Position numbers and translations under genes: made by a program. Positions 53,629 to 64,000 of a DNA stretch of 64,000 nt are shown here, piece after piece. The DNA lies in NCBI GenBank assembly GCA_011799875.1, contig CM022303.1:429149108-429213107 (forward strand). The letters are read 5' to 3'. Each line of letters begins with the position of its first letter. The first letter of the stretch is position 1. A model generated the notes under the pieces. The model saw nothing but the letters and a program-made list of their open reading frames with translations, did not search any database and was not told the origin of the DNA. The stretch is from Thinopyrum elongatum. Taxonomy: Eukaryota > Streptophyta > Magnoliopsida > Poales > Poaceae.

Positions 53629-55390
53629 ATGACTATAAAGAACCTGAAAGATACTAGAACAAAGATCGTTCCCTCTAAGACGAGGGGAGGTAAGGAATTG
53701 CCATGTAGCTCTGCACTTGATTCACCTTCTGTTTTGAGTAAGCTTGCACCACCACCACATGTTATTAATCCTAATATGTTGCAAGTTATTGATGATGCTA
53801 CTTCTGCTATGAATGATGCTTATGATGATGCTAGTACCTTGCTTGATGATAATGTGCCACTAGGTGAATTTCTTGATGAACAACTTGCTAGAGCTGAAGA
53901 TATTGAGAATGCTGAACTGATGAAGTATGTGAAACTGAAAACTATGAAACACCTATTAGACCTAGCTCTCCTAGATTTGAATTGCCTAAGGTACCTGTGG
54001 GTTATGTTATGGATGAAGAGATAGCTAGAGACTTTCTTGCTTGTAAAGATAGAGATGACCTAAAGAAACTACTAGCCAAGTTGAAAGAAAACTCTTTGAA
54101 TGCTAGAAAAATCCTTTAAAGATAGAGATGACCTAAGTTTGCTACTTCACCTATTTTCATTACTGATAAGGATTATGAATTCTCTATCGACCCAGAGTTA
54201 ATTACTTTGGTTGAATCTGATCCTTTCCATGGCTATGAAACAAAAACTGTAGTGGCACATCTTACTAAATTAAATGATATAGCCACCCTATTTGCTCATG
54301 ATGAGAAAATCCGCTATTACTATATCCTCAAGTTATTTCCATTCTCATTAAAAGGTGATGCTAACATATGGTACAATACTCTTGCTCCTGGTTGTGTGCG
54401 TAGTCCCTAGGATATGATTTATTACTTCTCAGAAAAATATTTTCCTGCTCTTAAGAAACAAGCTGCCTTATAGGAAATATTTAATTTTGTGCAAGTTGAA
54501 GAAGAGAGTCTCCCACAAGCTTGGGGGAGGCTTCTCCAATTACTTAATGCTTTGCCTAATCATCCTCTTAAGAAAAATGAAATACTTGATATCTTCTATA
54601 ATGGACTAACTGATGCTTCTAGGGACTTCCGAGATAGTTGTGTTGGTTGTGTTTTCAGGGAACGAACTGTTGAACAAGCTGAGGAATTATTGAATAATAT
54701 ATTAAAGAACTATGATGATTGGACACTTACGGAACCACCGCCTAAACCCACTCTGAAGAAGAGGGGTATTTTATTTCTCAGTCCTGAAGATAGGCAAGAG
54801 GCAAAGAAATGTATGAAGGAAAAAGGTATTAAAGCTGAAGATGTTAAGAATTTACCACCTATTGAAGAAATACATGGACTTGACACACCACCACCACTGG
54901 TGGTTGAGGTAAATTCTTTATTAAAGTTTGATGAAGGTGATATCCCTTATAATAAATATCCTAGTCAATGCTTGTATGAATTTGACAATTACATTATGAA
55001 GCAAGATCACTTCAATGCCTACGTTATGAAACAAGTAAAACAAAATTCTGATATGATTGCTCGCTTGAGTGACTTGTTATTTAGAATCACTAATGATGTT
55101 AGAGATGTAGGAAAACATGCCTTATGGTTCAAACCTAGTTAGAAAAAGTTGCTAAATCCCAAAGAGAATTGCTTAGTGAAATGAAAAATAATATGAATGA
55201 TTATGCTGTTAGAGTAACAACTAGAGGAGGCAAAATGACTCAGGAACCACTTTATCCAGAGGGACTCCCTAAAAGAACTGAACAAAACTCTCAAAGAATT
55301 AATATTGATGCACCTAGTCCTTCTAAAAGGAAGAAGAAAAAGAAAATGATAGGACTTTGCATACCTCTAGTGAACCTGAGATAGAAAACC
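53629..55390 (+). pseudogene. Athila-like gag
   Basis: The first frame (53629-54024) encodes an Asp/Ala-rich N-terminus ending in a frameshift. A short duplication (AAAGATAGAGATGACCTAA at 54046 and 54117) marks local damage. Capsid sequence follows in another frame: ELITLVESDPFHGYETKTVV, then FPFSLKGDANIWYNTL, then EEESLPQAWGRLLQLL and IFYNGLTDASRDF. Stops lie at 54408-54410 (TAG) and 54471-54473 (TAG). A C-terminal part (LSPEDRQEAKKCMKEKGIKA ... FDNYIMKQDHFNAYVMKQ) runs to a stop at 55140-55142. A Lys-rich tail in a third frame ends near 55384. It would form the particle shell; it is not intact. Confidence 0.8.
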
Positions 55391-56390
55391 TTCTAAAGAT
55401 AACAATGATGTCTCTATCTCAGATGCTGAAACTCAATCTGGTAATGAACATTCACCTAGTGATAATGAAAATGATAATGATGATGTTCATGAAGATGCTC
55501 AACAAGACAATGAAAAAGAACCAGATAACCCACAACATAAAAACAAATGTTATGATAAAAGAGACTTTGTAGCTAGAGAACATGGTAAAGAAAGAGAACC
55601 ATGGGTTCATAAACCCATGCCCTTTCCACCTAAACCATCTAAGAAAAAAGATGATGAGGAATTTGAACGCTTTGTTGAAATGCTTAGGCTAGTGTTTTTG
55701 CGTACCCGTTTGACTAATATTTTAAAGATGCGCCTTATGCTAAATACATGAAAAAAAATTCACTAACAAAAGGAAAGTACCTAAAGCTGAAATCTCCACC
55801 ATGCTTGCTAATTATTCTTTTAAGGATGGAGTACCTAAGGAACTAGGAGATCCAGGAATACCAACTATACCATGCTCCTTTAAAAGAAATTATGTCAAAA
55901 CTGCTTTATGTGATTTAGGACCTGGTGTGAGTGTTTTGCCTTTCTCTTTAAATAAAAGACTTGATTTGAATAAACTCACACCTACTGAGATATCTTTGCA
56001 AATGGCTGACAAATCAACTGCCATACCTATCGGTATTTGTGAGGATGTGCCCGTTGTTTTTGCAAATGTTACTATATTAACAGACTTTGTTATACTTGAG
56101 ATGCCCGAGGACGACAACATGTCGATTATCCTTGGCAGACCCTTTTTGAACACAGCAGGGGCTGTTATCGATTACAATAAAAGCAAAGTCACTTTTCATA
56201 TCAATGGTAAGGAGCTACGGTGCAATTTCTGAAGAAACAATTTCAAGTGAATGGTATCAATGTTATTGAAAAATCTTTGACAATTACTATTGGAAGTTTT
56301 CAACTCCCTTTACCTACTGCCAAAAATAAATATGAAACACTTATTGTTGGGGAGATGGTCATCCCCGTTGAGGTAACCTAGTGTTCTACG
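55391..56390 (+). pseudogene. Athila-like aspartic protease region
   Basis: Degenerate sequence (PMPFPPKPSKKKDDEEFERF near 55616) precedes an open stretch at 55801-56232. It contains the protease active-site region TALCDLGPGVSVLPFSL (about 55898), then TEISLQMADKSTAIPIG, and the C-terminal NMSIILGRPFLNTAGAVID. The active-site triad reads DLGP where the family has DLGA, so an Ala-to-Pro change may also have harmed it. The frame resumes after 56232 with more protease-to-RT linker and ends near 56381. Reverse transcriptase, which should follow, is absent. Confidence 0.8.
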
Positions 56391-57138
56391 AAAGTTCTTC
56401 GGGTTCATACTAATTGGAAGTGGTTGTTAATAAGACTTGATCAACCTTATTAATGGATTATTTTCGAGAGGCGTGTGGTCGATGAATTTAGTAAGTACAA
56501 CCATTTGTACCCACTTTTTGTTTTCTGTTTTTCTTAGTTAAGTAAAATAAAGTGCCATGTTTGAATTTTCCGTCCAATAAAAAAGTGGTCAAAAATAAAA
56601 GTGCTCAGAATGACTTAAAATTTTAACATGATTTTTTCCCGAAATTTTTAATAATTTTTGGTACAAATAACATCACAGGGGGGTGCCCCTGGTGCCCACA
56701 AGGCACCAGGGCGTGCCAGCTACCCCAGGTGCGCCCTGGTGGGTAGTGCACCCTACGTGGCCCCCTCACTTATCCCTTTAGCCCATGTCATCACCTACCT
56801 CCAGAAAAAATTCATTCCAGCTCCCTATCTCATGTTCTTGCTCTCAAACCCGCGGATTTTGATCTCTTTGCTCGAAGCTCCGTTTTCGAAACTGTTTGGG
56901 GGCATTGCTACTTAGTATGGGACTCCTCCATTGCTCCAAATAGTTTTTGTTCTAGTGGTTTAATTTTTGAGTATTTAGCTACTCTTTGTGCTGTTGTAGA
57001 TGAGCTTGAATGTCAAATTCTTAGATTTCTAAGTAGTTTGAATGCTTAATATAGCCTCTAGACACCCATATGAGTAGTTGCTATCAATCTTGTGAAGTTT
57101 TGTTGACAAAAATTTCCTGACCCAAAAATTTCAGAAAA
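56391..57138 (+). other. spacer between protease and ORF1-like gene
   Basis: AT-rich with a GC-rich island at 56680-56765 that contains the inverted repeat CACCAGGGCG (56704-56713) and CGCCCTGGTG (56732-56741). Similar GC-rich inverted repeats occur in the LTRs of this group. No gene; RT, RNase H and integrase are missing. Confidence 0.65.
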
Positions 57139-58169
57139 TTGTTCGCGAATAAAATGCACCTCTTTAGGAGTTCTTCGAGGAGGAGGTCCTCAGAGGCATC
57201 ATCAAGCGGGAGCTCGATACGACAGTCCAATGTTGAGCCAAGTGCAAGCTCGATGCGGGGCGCTGACACCAAATCATGCCTATGGCCGTGTAACGAATTC
57301 ATGTTGGGTGCAGGCATAAAGGAATAATTTGAGTAGTATGTTCATAACACCGAGCTTGCTCCCTTCGTCGCAAATGAGTGCATTCAACATCTCAACCTCA
57401 CACAAATGTTCACTAGGAAATTTAAATATCATCCTCGTGATTCTAGAGTTTCATTTAGCCTTTATGGTAATGCTTTCACCGTGCCTCTAGAAGTGTTATG
57501 TGTTGCATGTAAAATTCCATATTGGGGTTCACTGGACGAACCACCAATATCTGAGTATGAGTCATTTTTTACTAGTCTTTGTTCTGGTGAGGATAGAGGA
57601 GTGACACAAGCTAGAATAAAAAGCATACATTTCCCATCAATTCATTACTTTGCGCTCTTTAATGGCAAATGCATCATGGGCAAACAAGATAGCAGCACAC
57701 TGTGTGCCCCTGACGTGAGCCTCATACACACTGCTCTAACAAGAATTAAACGTTATGATCTTGGAGCAATCATTGCACGGAGGTTGCGACGCAATGCTGA
57801 TAGTGGCCACTTTTATGGTGGGGTTTATGCCTCCCGTTTGGCTAAGGAGCTGGTAGTGTCACCTTGGCCTAATGATCCCATTCTACCTACTCGGTACTTA
57901 TACTTTGAGGCCATGAAGCGCCATAAGTTCATTAAGGCCACAGCCACTAACTATAATTACAACTTGATGTTCAATAAAAAAACATTGTGCATGTTATTTT
58001 GCCTGCACCTACTCTCTTTGATTATCACAGTAAAGGAAGATATTACATTCTTGAGAGCAAGGCCCGCGAGTACAATGCGGCAGTCGAGGCTGCTCAACGG
58101 GCTGAGGAGGCCGCACCAAGAGTCTCCGTGAGTTATCACTCTGACTATTATCCAGCCTGCGGATGGTGA
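57139..58169 (+). pseudogene. ATHILA ORF1-like gene
   Basis: An ATG at 57139 opens a Ser/Arg-rich N-terminus. Stops at 57325-57327 (TAA) and 57334-57336 (TAG) fall in an otherwise continuous frame. Then come LAPFVANECIQHLNLTQMFT, a segment with FKYHPRDSRVSFSLYGNAF, VACKIPYWGSL, then SIHFPSIHYFALFNGKCIMG and YDLGAIIARRLRRNADSG. The frame shifts near 57980 and ends in an Ala/Glu-rich coil (EYNAAVEAAQRAEEA) at 58169. The pattern matches the plant ATHILA ORF-1 family of retrotransposon proteins, whose role is unclear. In Athila elements it lies in this general place between capsid/protease genes and the 3' LTR when pol is lost. Confidence 0.65.
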
Positions 58170-60262
58170 TTACCAAGCTAGGCCAAAAGCCTTAGCTTGG
58201 GGGAGTAAGTATTTCCACCGACATTACATTCATGTTCACACATTTCATTCCAGTTGTCGGTATCCACACTTTTTCATTGTATTATCTATGCTAGATTTAT
58301 TTTCTCGCTTTCTTATTGCGTGTTTTAAAAACTTTGAGAAAATCCAAAAATATTTCTTGCTTCTTTCCAGTTCTTCTTTCTAGGTTAAATTAGTTGTAGT
58401 ATTAAAAGAAAACCCAAAAATATTTCCCATTTCTTCTTTTGCTTGTTGGGAGCTTTCCCGTGTAAATAGTTTTTCTCATTTTAGTTTTTGTTTCTTTTGC
58501 TCCCTTTCAAGAAAAACTAAGAATTCCAAAAAATATTTCAATGTGTTTTTCTGAAATTCTTTTCTTGTTATTGAGTCGTACCCAGGGGAAGATCACGATG
58601 AAAATGTTGAGTGTCTTTCATATGCATTATTGTTGATTTAACAAAGAGCCCTTATTATTTTGTCTTCCCCTCTGAATAAAATGTTGCAGATTCCAGCTTA
58701 GTCCACGACACTCTTGCACTATTATTATTTTCGTGTCATTCAGTCGTGCAAGTGAAAGGCAATAATGACGATATTTGATGACGTGACTGTGGCAGAGAAA
58801 AGCGGGTATGAACTCAACTTGTTTTTGTTTTTGTAAATATGTTTAACTTAGTATCCATGATTCAGCATATTATGATTAAACATGTTTGCAATGACAATTA
58901 GAGATTATAGTTGCTCATGCCATGCTTAAGTAGCTAGGAGTGGATAATGATTTATCTTGGGTGTCAACATGCATTAAAATGATTGTGATATAGTATGATG
59001 ATATGGTATCCACCTCTGAATGTTTCAAGTGGCTTGACTTGGCACATGTTCACACATGTAGTTGAATCAAAACCAACATAGCCTCCACGATATTTATATT
59101 CATGGTGTTTATATCTTACTCATGCTAGTATTCAATGTTGATTATTCGTAATGCATGTTCATGACCTTTTTCGCTCTCTAGATGGTCGCTTCTGAACCTA
59201 TTTTGCTAGCCTTCGCCTATACTAAGCGGGAATACTGCTTGTGCATCCAAATCCTTAAAACCAAAGTTATTCCAGATGAGTCCACTATATCTACCTATAT
59301 GCGGTATTACCTTGCCGTTCCAAGTAAATTTTCATGTGCCACCTCTACAAATTTCAAATGAACATCTATTTTGTGTGCCTGGACCGCTCATGGAGCGACA
59401 GGGGGTGGTCAGTATCTTCCATGCTAAGAGGGTTATTATCATGATGAGTGTTTATTCACTCGTCCTGGCATGAGAGGGGCTGGTAATAGGGATGCTCAGT
59501 CCCAAAATCAAAAATTGCAAATAATTAAACAAAACTCCCCCGGACTGTTGTTGGCATGGAAGACACCCATGGATTTGGTTAGCGATGGCTTGTGTTTGTT
59601 GGTGGAGGGGAGTAAACTTTACTTTTATCGCTTGGGAACCGCCGCTAATGTGTTTAGCATGGAAGATATTGAAAACTCTTGGTCATGACGTAGATAGGAA
59701 GGGTGTACCTCCCAAAATTTTATTTATCTCTGATTTAAGCTTTGAGCTCCGGCACCTCTGCAAATCCATGCTTCCCTCTGTGAAGGGCCTATCTATTTAC
59801 TTTTATGTTGATTCATCACCTTCTCAAACAAGCGCCAGACATGAGAGCACTATTGTCATCCACATGCATTGTGTATAGTTAATGTTGAATGCATCATGAC
59901 TGGATCTCTTCTACCATGAATTACAATGTTTAGTCACTGCTTGAACTTTGGAGGTGCTCTGCATTTATGTTTTCTCACAAAGAGCTAGCGAGATACCATT
60001 ATTTTCATGTTATATCATAATTGTTCTGACAAAGTGTTGGCATTTGAAATATTTTATTATTGCTCGCTAGTTGATTATGACATTGATATGAGTGAATATA
60101 ATTTCGAAGAGTTATTGCTTGCATGATTAGTTATGATCTTTTGCTGAAAACCTGGGTGCTATTTAAGCATATATATGTAAACAAGAACAAAAGAGTTCGT
60201 AAAAGTTTTTCTTTATCACTTTCAGTTTGTCAACTGAATTGCTTGAGGACAAGCAATGGGTT
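58170..60262 (+). other. 3' spacer of the Athila-like element
   Basis: About 2.1 kb of AT-rich non-coding DNA. It shares segments with the internal region of the minus-strand Athila-like element at 43480-45200 (for example AGCTTGGGGGA words and TTTGAGCT...CCGGCACCTCTGCAAAT near 59745, inverted relative to 43865-43900). No open frame above about 95 codons resembles a known protein. Confidence 0.65.
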
Positions 60263-60276
60263 AAGCTTGGGGGAGT
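60263..60276 (+). promoter_or_regulatory. Athila-like polypurine tract
   Basis: AAGCTTGGGGGAGT directly precedes the 3' LTR start at 60277. Confidence 0.85.
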
Positions 60277-60786
60277 TGATACGTCTCCATCGTATCTACT
60301 TTTCCTAACGCTTTTGCTCTTGATTCGGACTCTAATTTCCATGATTTGAATTAAACTAACCCGGACTAACGATGTTTTCAGTAGAACTGCCATGGTGTTG
60401 TTTTTTCTGCAGAAATAAAAGTTCTCGGATTTGGACGAAACTTTTTGAAGAATTATTTTGGAATAAATAAAAAATACTAGAACAAAGACCCGCTGGAGGG
60501 GGGCCCAGCTACCCACAAGGCAGCAGGGCGCGCCACGCCCCTCTAGCGTGCCCTGGTGGGTAGTGGGGCCCATGAGGCTCCGCTGACCCTAATTCCAACG
60601 TTATAAAATCCAATTTTCCAGAAAAAAATAGGAGAGGAAGTTTCATCATGTTTTACGATATGGAGCCGCCGCCACCTCCTGTTCTTCATCGGGAGGCCAG
60701 ATCTGGAGCCCGTTCGGGGCTCCAGAGATGGGGATCTTCGGTCTTCGTCATAACCAACCATCCTCCATCACCAATTTCATGATGCT
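60277..60786 (+). repeat. Athila-like 3' LTR, first 510 bp
   Basis: It begins TGATACGTCTCCATCGTATC, a GATACG-N7-CGTATC palindrome (60278-60296), and is interrupted by the next element near 60787. A GC-rich block at 60492-60570 (GGGCGCGCC ... GCCCTGGTGGG) resembles those in the other LTRs of this group. Confidence 0.85.
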
Positions 60787-62377
60787 TGCTACTTCTTGAG
60801 CTTGCGTTGGTTTTTCCCTTGAAGAGGAAAGGGTGATGCAGCAAAGTAGAGATAAGTATTTCCCTCAGTTTGAGAACCAAGGTATCAATCCAGTAGGAGA
60901 CAACACACAAATCACCGAATACCTGCACAAACAATCAAACAAACTTGCACCCAACGCGATAAAGGGGTTGTCAATCCCTTCACGGTTAGTTGCAAAAGTG
61001 AGATATGATAGAGATAGATAAACAATAAAGTAAATATTTTTGGCATTTTTGGTTTATAGAACGGAAAGTAAAAGATTGCAAGAATAGTAGATCAGAAACT
61101 AAAATTGTAGATCCGAAACTTGTATGATGGAAAAGAGACCCGGGGGCCATAGGTTTCACTAGAGGCTGCTCTCAAGATAGAAAATAATACGGTGGGTGCA
61201 CAAATTACTGCCGAGCAATTGATAGAAAAGCGCAAAGTTATGACGATATCTAAAGCAATGATCATGAATATAGGCATCACGTCCGTGTCAAGTAGACCAA
61301 CTCCTGCCTGCATCTACTACTATTACTCCACACATCAACCGCTATCCAGCATGCATCTAGAGTATTAAGTTCATAAAGAACGGAGTAATGCATTAAGTAA
61401 GATGACATGATGTAGAGGAATTAACTCAAGCAATTTGATGAAAACCCCATCTTTTTATCCTCGATGGCAACAATACAATACATGCCTTGCTGCCCCTACT
61501 GTCACTGGGAAAGGACACCGCAAGATTGAACCCAAATCTAAGCACTTCTCCCATTGCAAGAAAAACCAATCTAGTTGGCCAAACCAAACCGATAGTTCGA
61601 AGAGAATTACAAAGATATCAAATCATGCATATAAGAATTCAGAGAAGATTCAAATAATATTCATAGATAAGCTGATCATAAATCCACAATTCATCGGATC
61701 TCGGCAAACACACCGCAAAAAAGTATTACATCGAATAGATCTCCAAGAACATCGAGGACAACATGGTATTGAGAATAAAAGAGAGAGAAGAAGCCATCTA
61801 GCTACTAGCTATGGACCCGTAGGTCTGAGGTAAACTACTCATGCTTCATCGGAAGGGCAATGGTGTTGATGTAGAAGCCCTCCGTGATCGAATCCCCCTC
61901 CGGCAGGACGCCGAAAAAGGTCCCTAGATGGGATCTCACGGATACAGAAGGTTGCGGCGGCGAAAAAGTGTTTTCATGGATGCCTCTGTTGGTTTGGGGA
62001 TATATGGGAATATATAGGCGAATAAATTAGGTCAGGGGGTGCATGAGGGGCCCACAAGGGTGGGGGGCGTGCCCTACCCCCCTGGGCGCGCCCTCCGTCC
62101 TTGTGGCCACCTCGTGGATCTTCCGACTTCATCTCCAAGTCTCCTGGTTGTCTTCTGGTCCAGGAAAAATCATCGCGAAAGTTTTATTCCGTTTGGTATT
62201 CCTTTTCTGCGAAACTCAAAAACAGGGAAAAAACAGGAACTGGCACTGGGCTCTAGGTTAATAGGTTAGTCCCAAAAAATAATATAAAATAGCATAATAA
62301 TGCAGATAAAACATCCAAAATGGATAATATAATAGCATGGAACAATAAAAAATTATAGATACGTTGGAGACGTATCA
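60787..62377 (-). repeat. LTR of the second minus-strand Athila-like element
   Basis: About 1.59 kb. It shares blocks with the LTRs at 41861 and 46943 (for example GATGCAGCA, AAGTATTTCCCTCAGT, GAGACCCGGGGGCCATAG, CTCCTGCCTGCATCTACTAC) but is clearly a different subfamily. It ends in the palindrome GATACG-N7-CGTATC (62358-62376). Confidence 0.82.
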
Positions 62378-64000
62378 AGCATCCCCAAGCTTAATTCCTG
62401 CTCGTCCTCGAGTAGGTAAATGATAAAAACAGAATTTTTGATGTGGAATGCTACCTAACATATTTATCCATGTAATTTTATTTATTGTGGCATGAATGTT
62501 CAGATCCGTAAGATTCAAAATAAAAGTTTAATATTGACATAAAAACAATAATACTTCAAGCATACTAATAAAGCAATTATGTCTTCTCAAAATAACATAG
62601 CCAAAGAAAGCTATCCCTACAAAATCATATAGTCTGGCTATGCTCCATCTTCATCACACAAAATATTTAAATCATGCACAACCCCGATGACATGCCAAGC
62701 AATTGTTTCATACTTTTTATGTTCTCAAACTTTTTCAACTTTCACGCAGTACATGAGTGTGAGCCATGGATATAGCACTATAAGTGGAATAGAATATGGT
62801 GGTTGTGGAGAAGACAAAAAGAGGGAGATAGCCAACTAGGCATATCAACGGGCTATGGAGATGCCCATCAATAGATATCAATGTGAGTGAGTAGGGATTG
62901 CCATACAACGGATGCACTAGAGCTATAAGTTTATGAAAGCTCAAAAGAAAACTAAGTGGGTGTGCATCCAACTCGCTTGCTCACGAAGACATAGGGCAAT
63001 TTGAGGAAGCCCATCATTGGAATATACAAGCCAAGTTCTATAATGAAAAATTCCCACTAGTATATGAAAGTGATATCATAGGAGACTCTCTATCATGAAG
63101 ATCATGGCGCTACTTTGAAGCACAAGTGTGGAGAAAGGATAGTAACATTGCCCCTTCTCTCTTTTTCTCTCATTTATTTTTTTTATTTGGGCCTTTCTCA
63201 TTTTTTTGGCCTCTTTTTTTTTCTTCTTTTTTATTTCTTTTTTATTTTTCGTCCGGAGTCTCATCCCGACTTGTGGGGGAATCATAGTCTCCATCATCCT
63301 TTCCTCACTGGGACAATGCTCTAATAATGAAGATCATCACACTTTTATTTACTTACAACTCAAGAATTACAACTCGATACTTAGAACAAAATATGACTCT
63401 ATATGAATGCCTCCGGCGGTGTACCGGGATGTGCAATGAATCAAGAGTGACATGTATGAAAGAATTATGAAAGGTGGCTTTGCCACAAATACGATGTCAA
63501 CTACATGATCATGCAAAGCAATATGACAATGATGAAGCGTGTCATAATAAACGGAACGGTGGAAAGTTGCATGGTAATATATCTCGGAATGCCTATGGAA
63601 ATGCCATAATAGGTAGGTATGGTGGCTGTTTTGAGGAAGGTATATGGTGGGTTTATGGTACCGGCGAGAGTTGCGCGACACAAGAGAGGCTAGCAATGGT
63701 GGAAGGGTGAGAGTGCGTATAATCCATGGACTCAACATTAGTCATAAAGAACTCACATACTTATTGCAAAAATCTATTAGTTATCGAAACGAAGTACTAT
63801 GCGCATGCTCCTAGGGGGATAGATTGGTAGGAAAGGACCATCGCTCGTCCCCGACCGCCACTCATAAGGAAGACAATCAAAAAATAAATCATGTTCCGAC
63901 TTCATCATATAACGGTTCACCATACGTGCATGCTACGGGAATCACAAACTTTAACACAAGTATCTCTCAAATTCACAACTACTCACTAGCATGACTCTAA
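62378..64000 (-). other. internal non-coding region of the last element
   Basis: AT-rich with no recognised gene up to the window end. The first 100 bp match 43455-43560. A T-rich run with TTTTTATTTC words lies at 63160-63250. No gag or pol sequence is visible in this part. Confidence 0.65.

Larger units (their letters stand above)
53453..60786 (+). mobile_element. Athila-like LTR element lacking RT and integrase, plus strand
   Basis: A 104-bp remnant of the 5' LTR (to 53556) precedes a primer site, gag, an aspartic protease, then no RT or integrase. Next come an ATHILA ORF1-like gene, a long spacer and the polypurine tract and 3' LTR start at 60277. CACTA 2 removed the rest of the 5' LTR from view, and another element interrupts the 3' LTR at about 60787. 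The LTR start TGATACGTCTCCATCGTATC matches the Sabrina/WHAM group of Triticeae as I recall it. All genes have stops or frameshifts. Confidence 0.85.
60787..64000 (-). mobile_element. second minus-strand Athila-like element, left part
   Basis: An LTR at about 60787-62377 (start TGCTACTTCTTGAGC, uncertain by four bases; end GATACGTTGGAGACGTATCA) is followed by internal sequence beginning GCATCCCCAAGCTTAATTCC. This matches the polypurine-side internal sequence at 43455, so the element reads on the minus strand and its 5' end lies beyond 64000. It interrupts the 3' LTR of the plus-strand Athila-like element. Confidence 0.8.

Noticed and set aside
63115..63324. Hydrophobic short frame that could be a membrane protein
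   Set aside because: It arises from a T-rich low-complexity run inside a retrotransposon spacer.
1..64000. rRNA genes, tRNA genes, CRISPR arrays, bacterial operons
   Set aside because: None seen. The TGGTATCAGAGC strings are retroelement primer sites, not tRNA genes, and the repeats lack CRISPR spacing.

Overview
The window is grass nuclear DNA, most likely from a large Triticeae genome (wheat, barley, rye or a relative). Almost all of it is transposable elements nested inside one another. The evidence is structural: paired LTRs with TG...CA ends, 5-bp target-site duplications, tRNA-complementary primer sites, gag/pol motifs in order, CACTA-type ends (...GTAGTG) with dense subterminal repeats, and a Stowaway-like MITE. 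I see no intact host gene. The only recognisable host-gene sequence is one exon of a 60S ribosomal protein L7a (eL8) gene, carried in a CACTA element and ending in a stop. There are no rRNA or tRNA genes and no CRISPR arrays.

Layout, left to right. 1-6896: right part of CACTA element 1, with 660-bp tandem repeats, gene-like fragments including the L7a exon, subterminal repeats and the terminal repeat. 6897-41250: a Tat-lineage Gypsy element on the minus strand (antisense ORF, pol with two RNase H domains, gag, primer site, LTR). It is disrupted by CACTA 1, by a solo LTR (9936-10575) and by a Sirevirus-type Copia element (17106-40607, duplication CCTGT). That Copia is split by a Tekay-type chromovirus (24468-38701, duplication GTACA) with 4.2-kb LTRs. 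41251-53452: right part of CACTA element 2, carrying a degenerate multi-exon tnpA-like gene, a MITE and a GGGCC-rich subterminal array. It is interrupted by a gag-only Athila-like element (41861-48521, minus). 53453-60786: a plus-strand Athila-like element with gag, protease and an ATHILA ORF1-like gene but no reverse transcriptase or integrase; CACTA 2 cut its 5' LTR. 60787-64000: start of another minus-strand Athila-like element inserted in its 3' LTR.

The inferred insertion order is Athila-like, then CACTA 2, then Tat, then Copia, then Tekay: five levels at the deepest point. The step from CACTA 2 to Tat is inferred because Tat's left end lies outside the window. Every coding region is broken. 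Most in-frame stops are ones that a C-to-T change in CAG, CAA or CGA would create, the decay expected of cytosine-methylated silenced repeats. None of these elements looks able to move on its own now.

The least explained pieces are an accessory ORF between the primer site and gag of the Tekay element with a double-stranded-RNA-binding-like pattern, the intron-containing antisense ORF of the Tat element, the repeated exon block of the CACTA 2 gene, and several arrays of short inverted motifs in LTRs and transposon ends.
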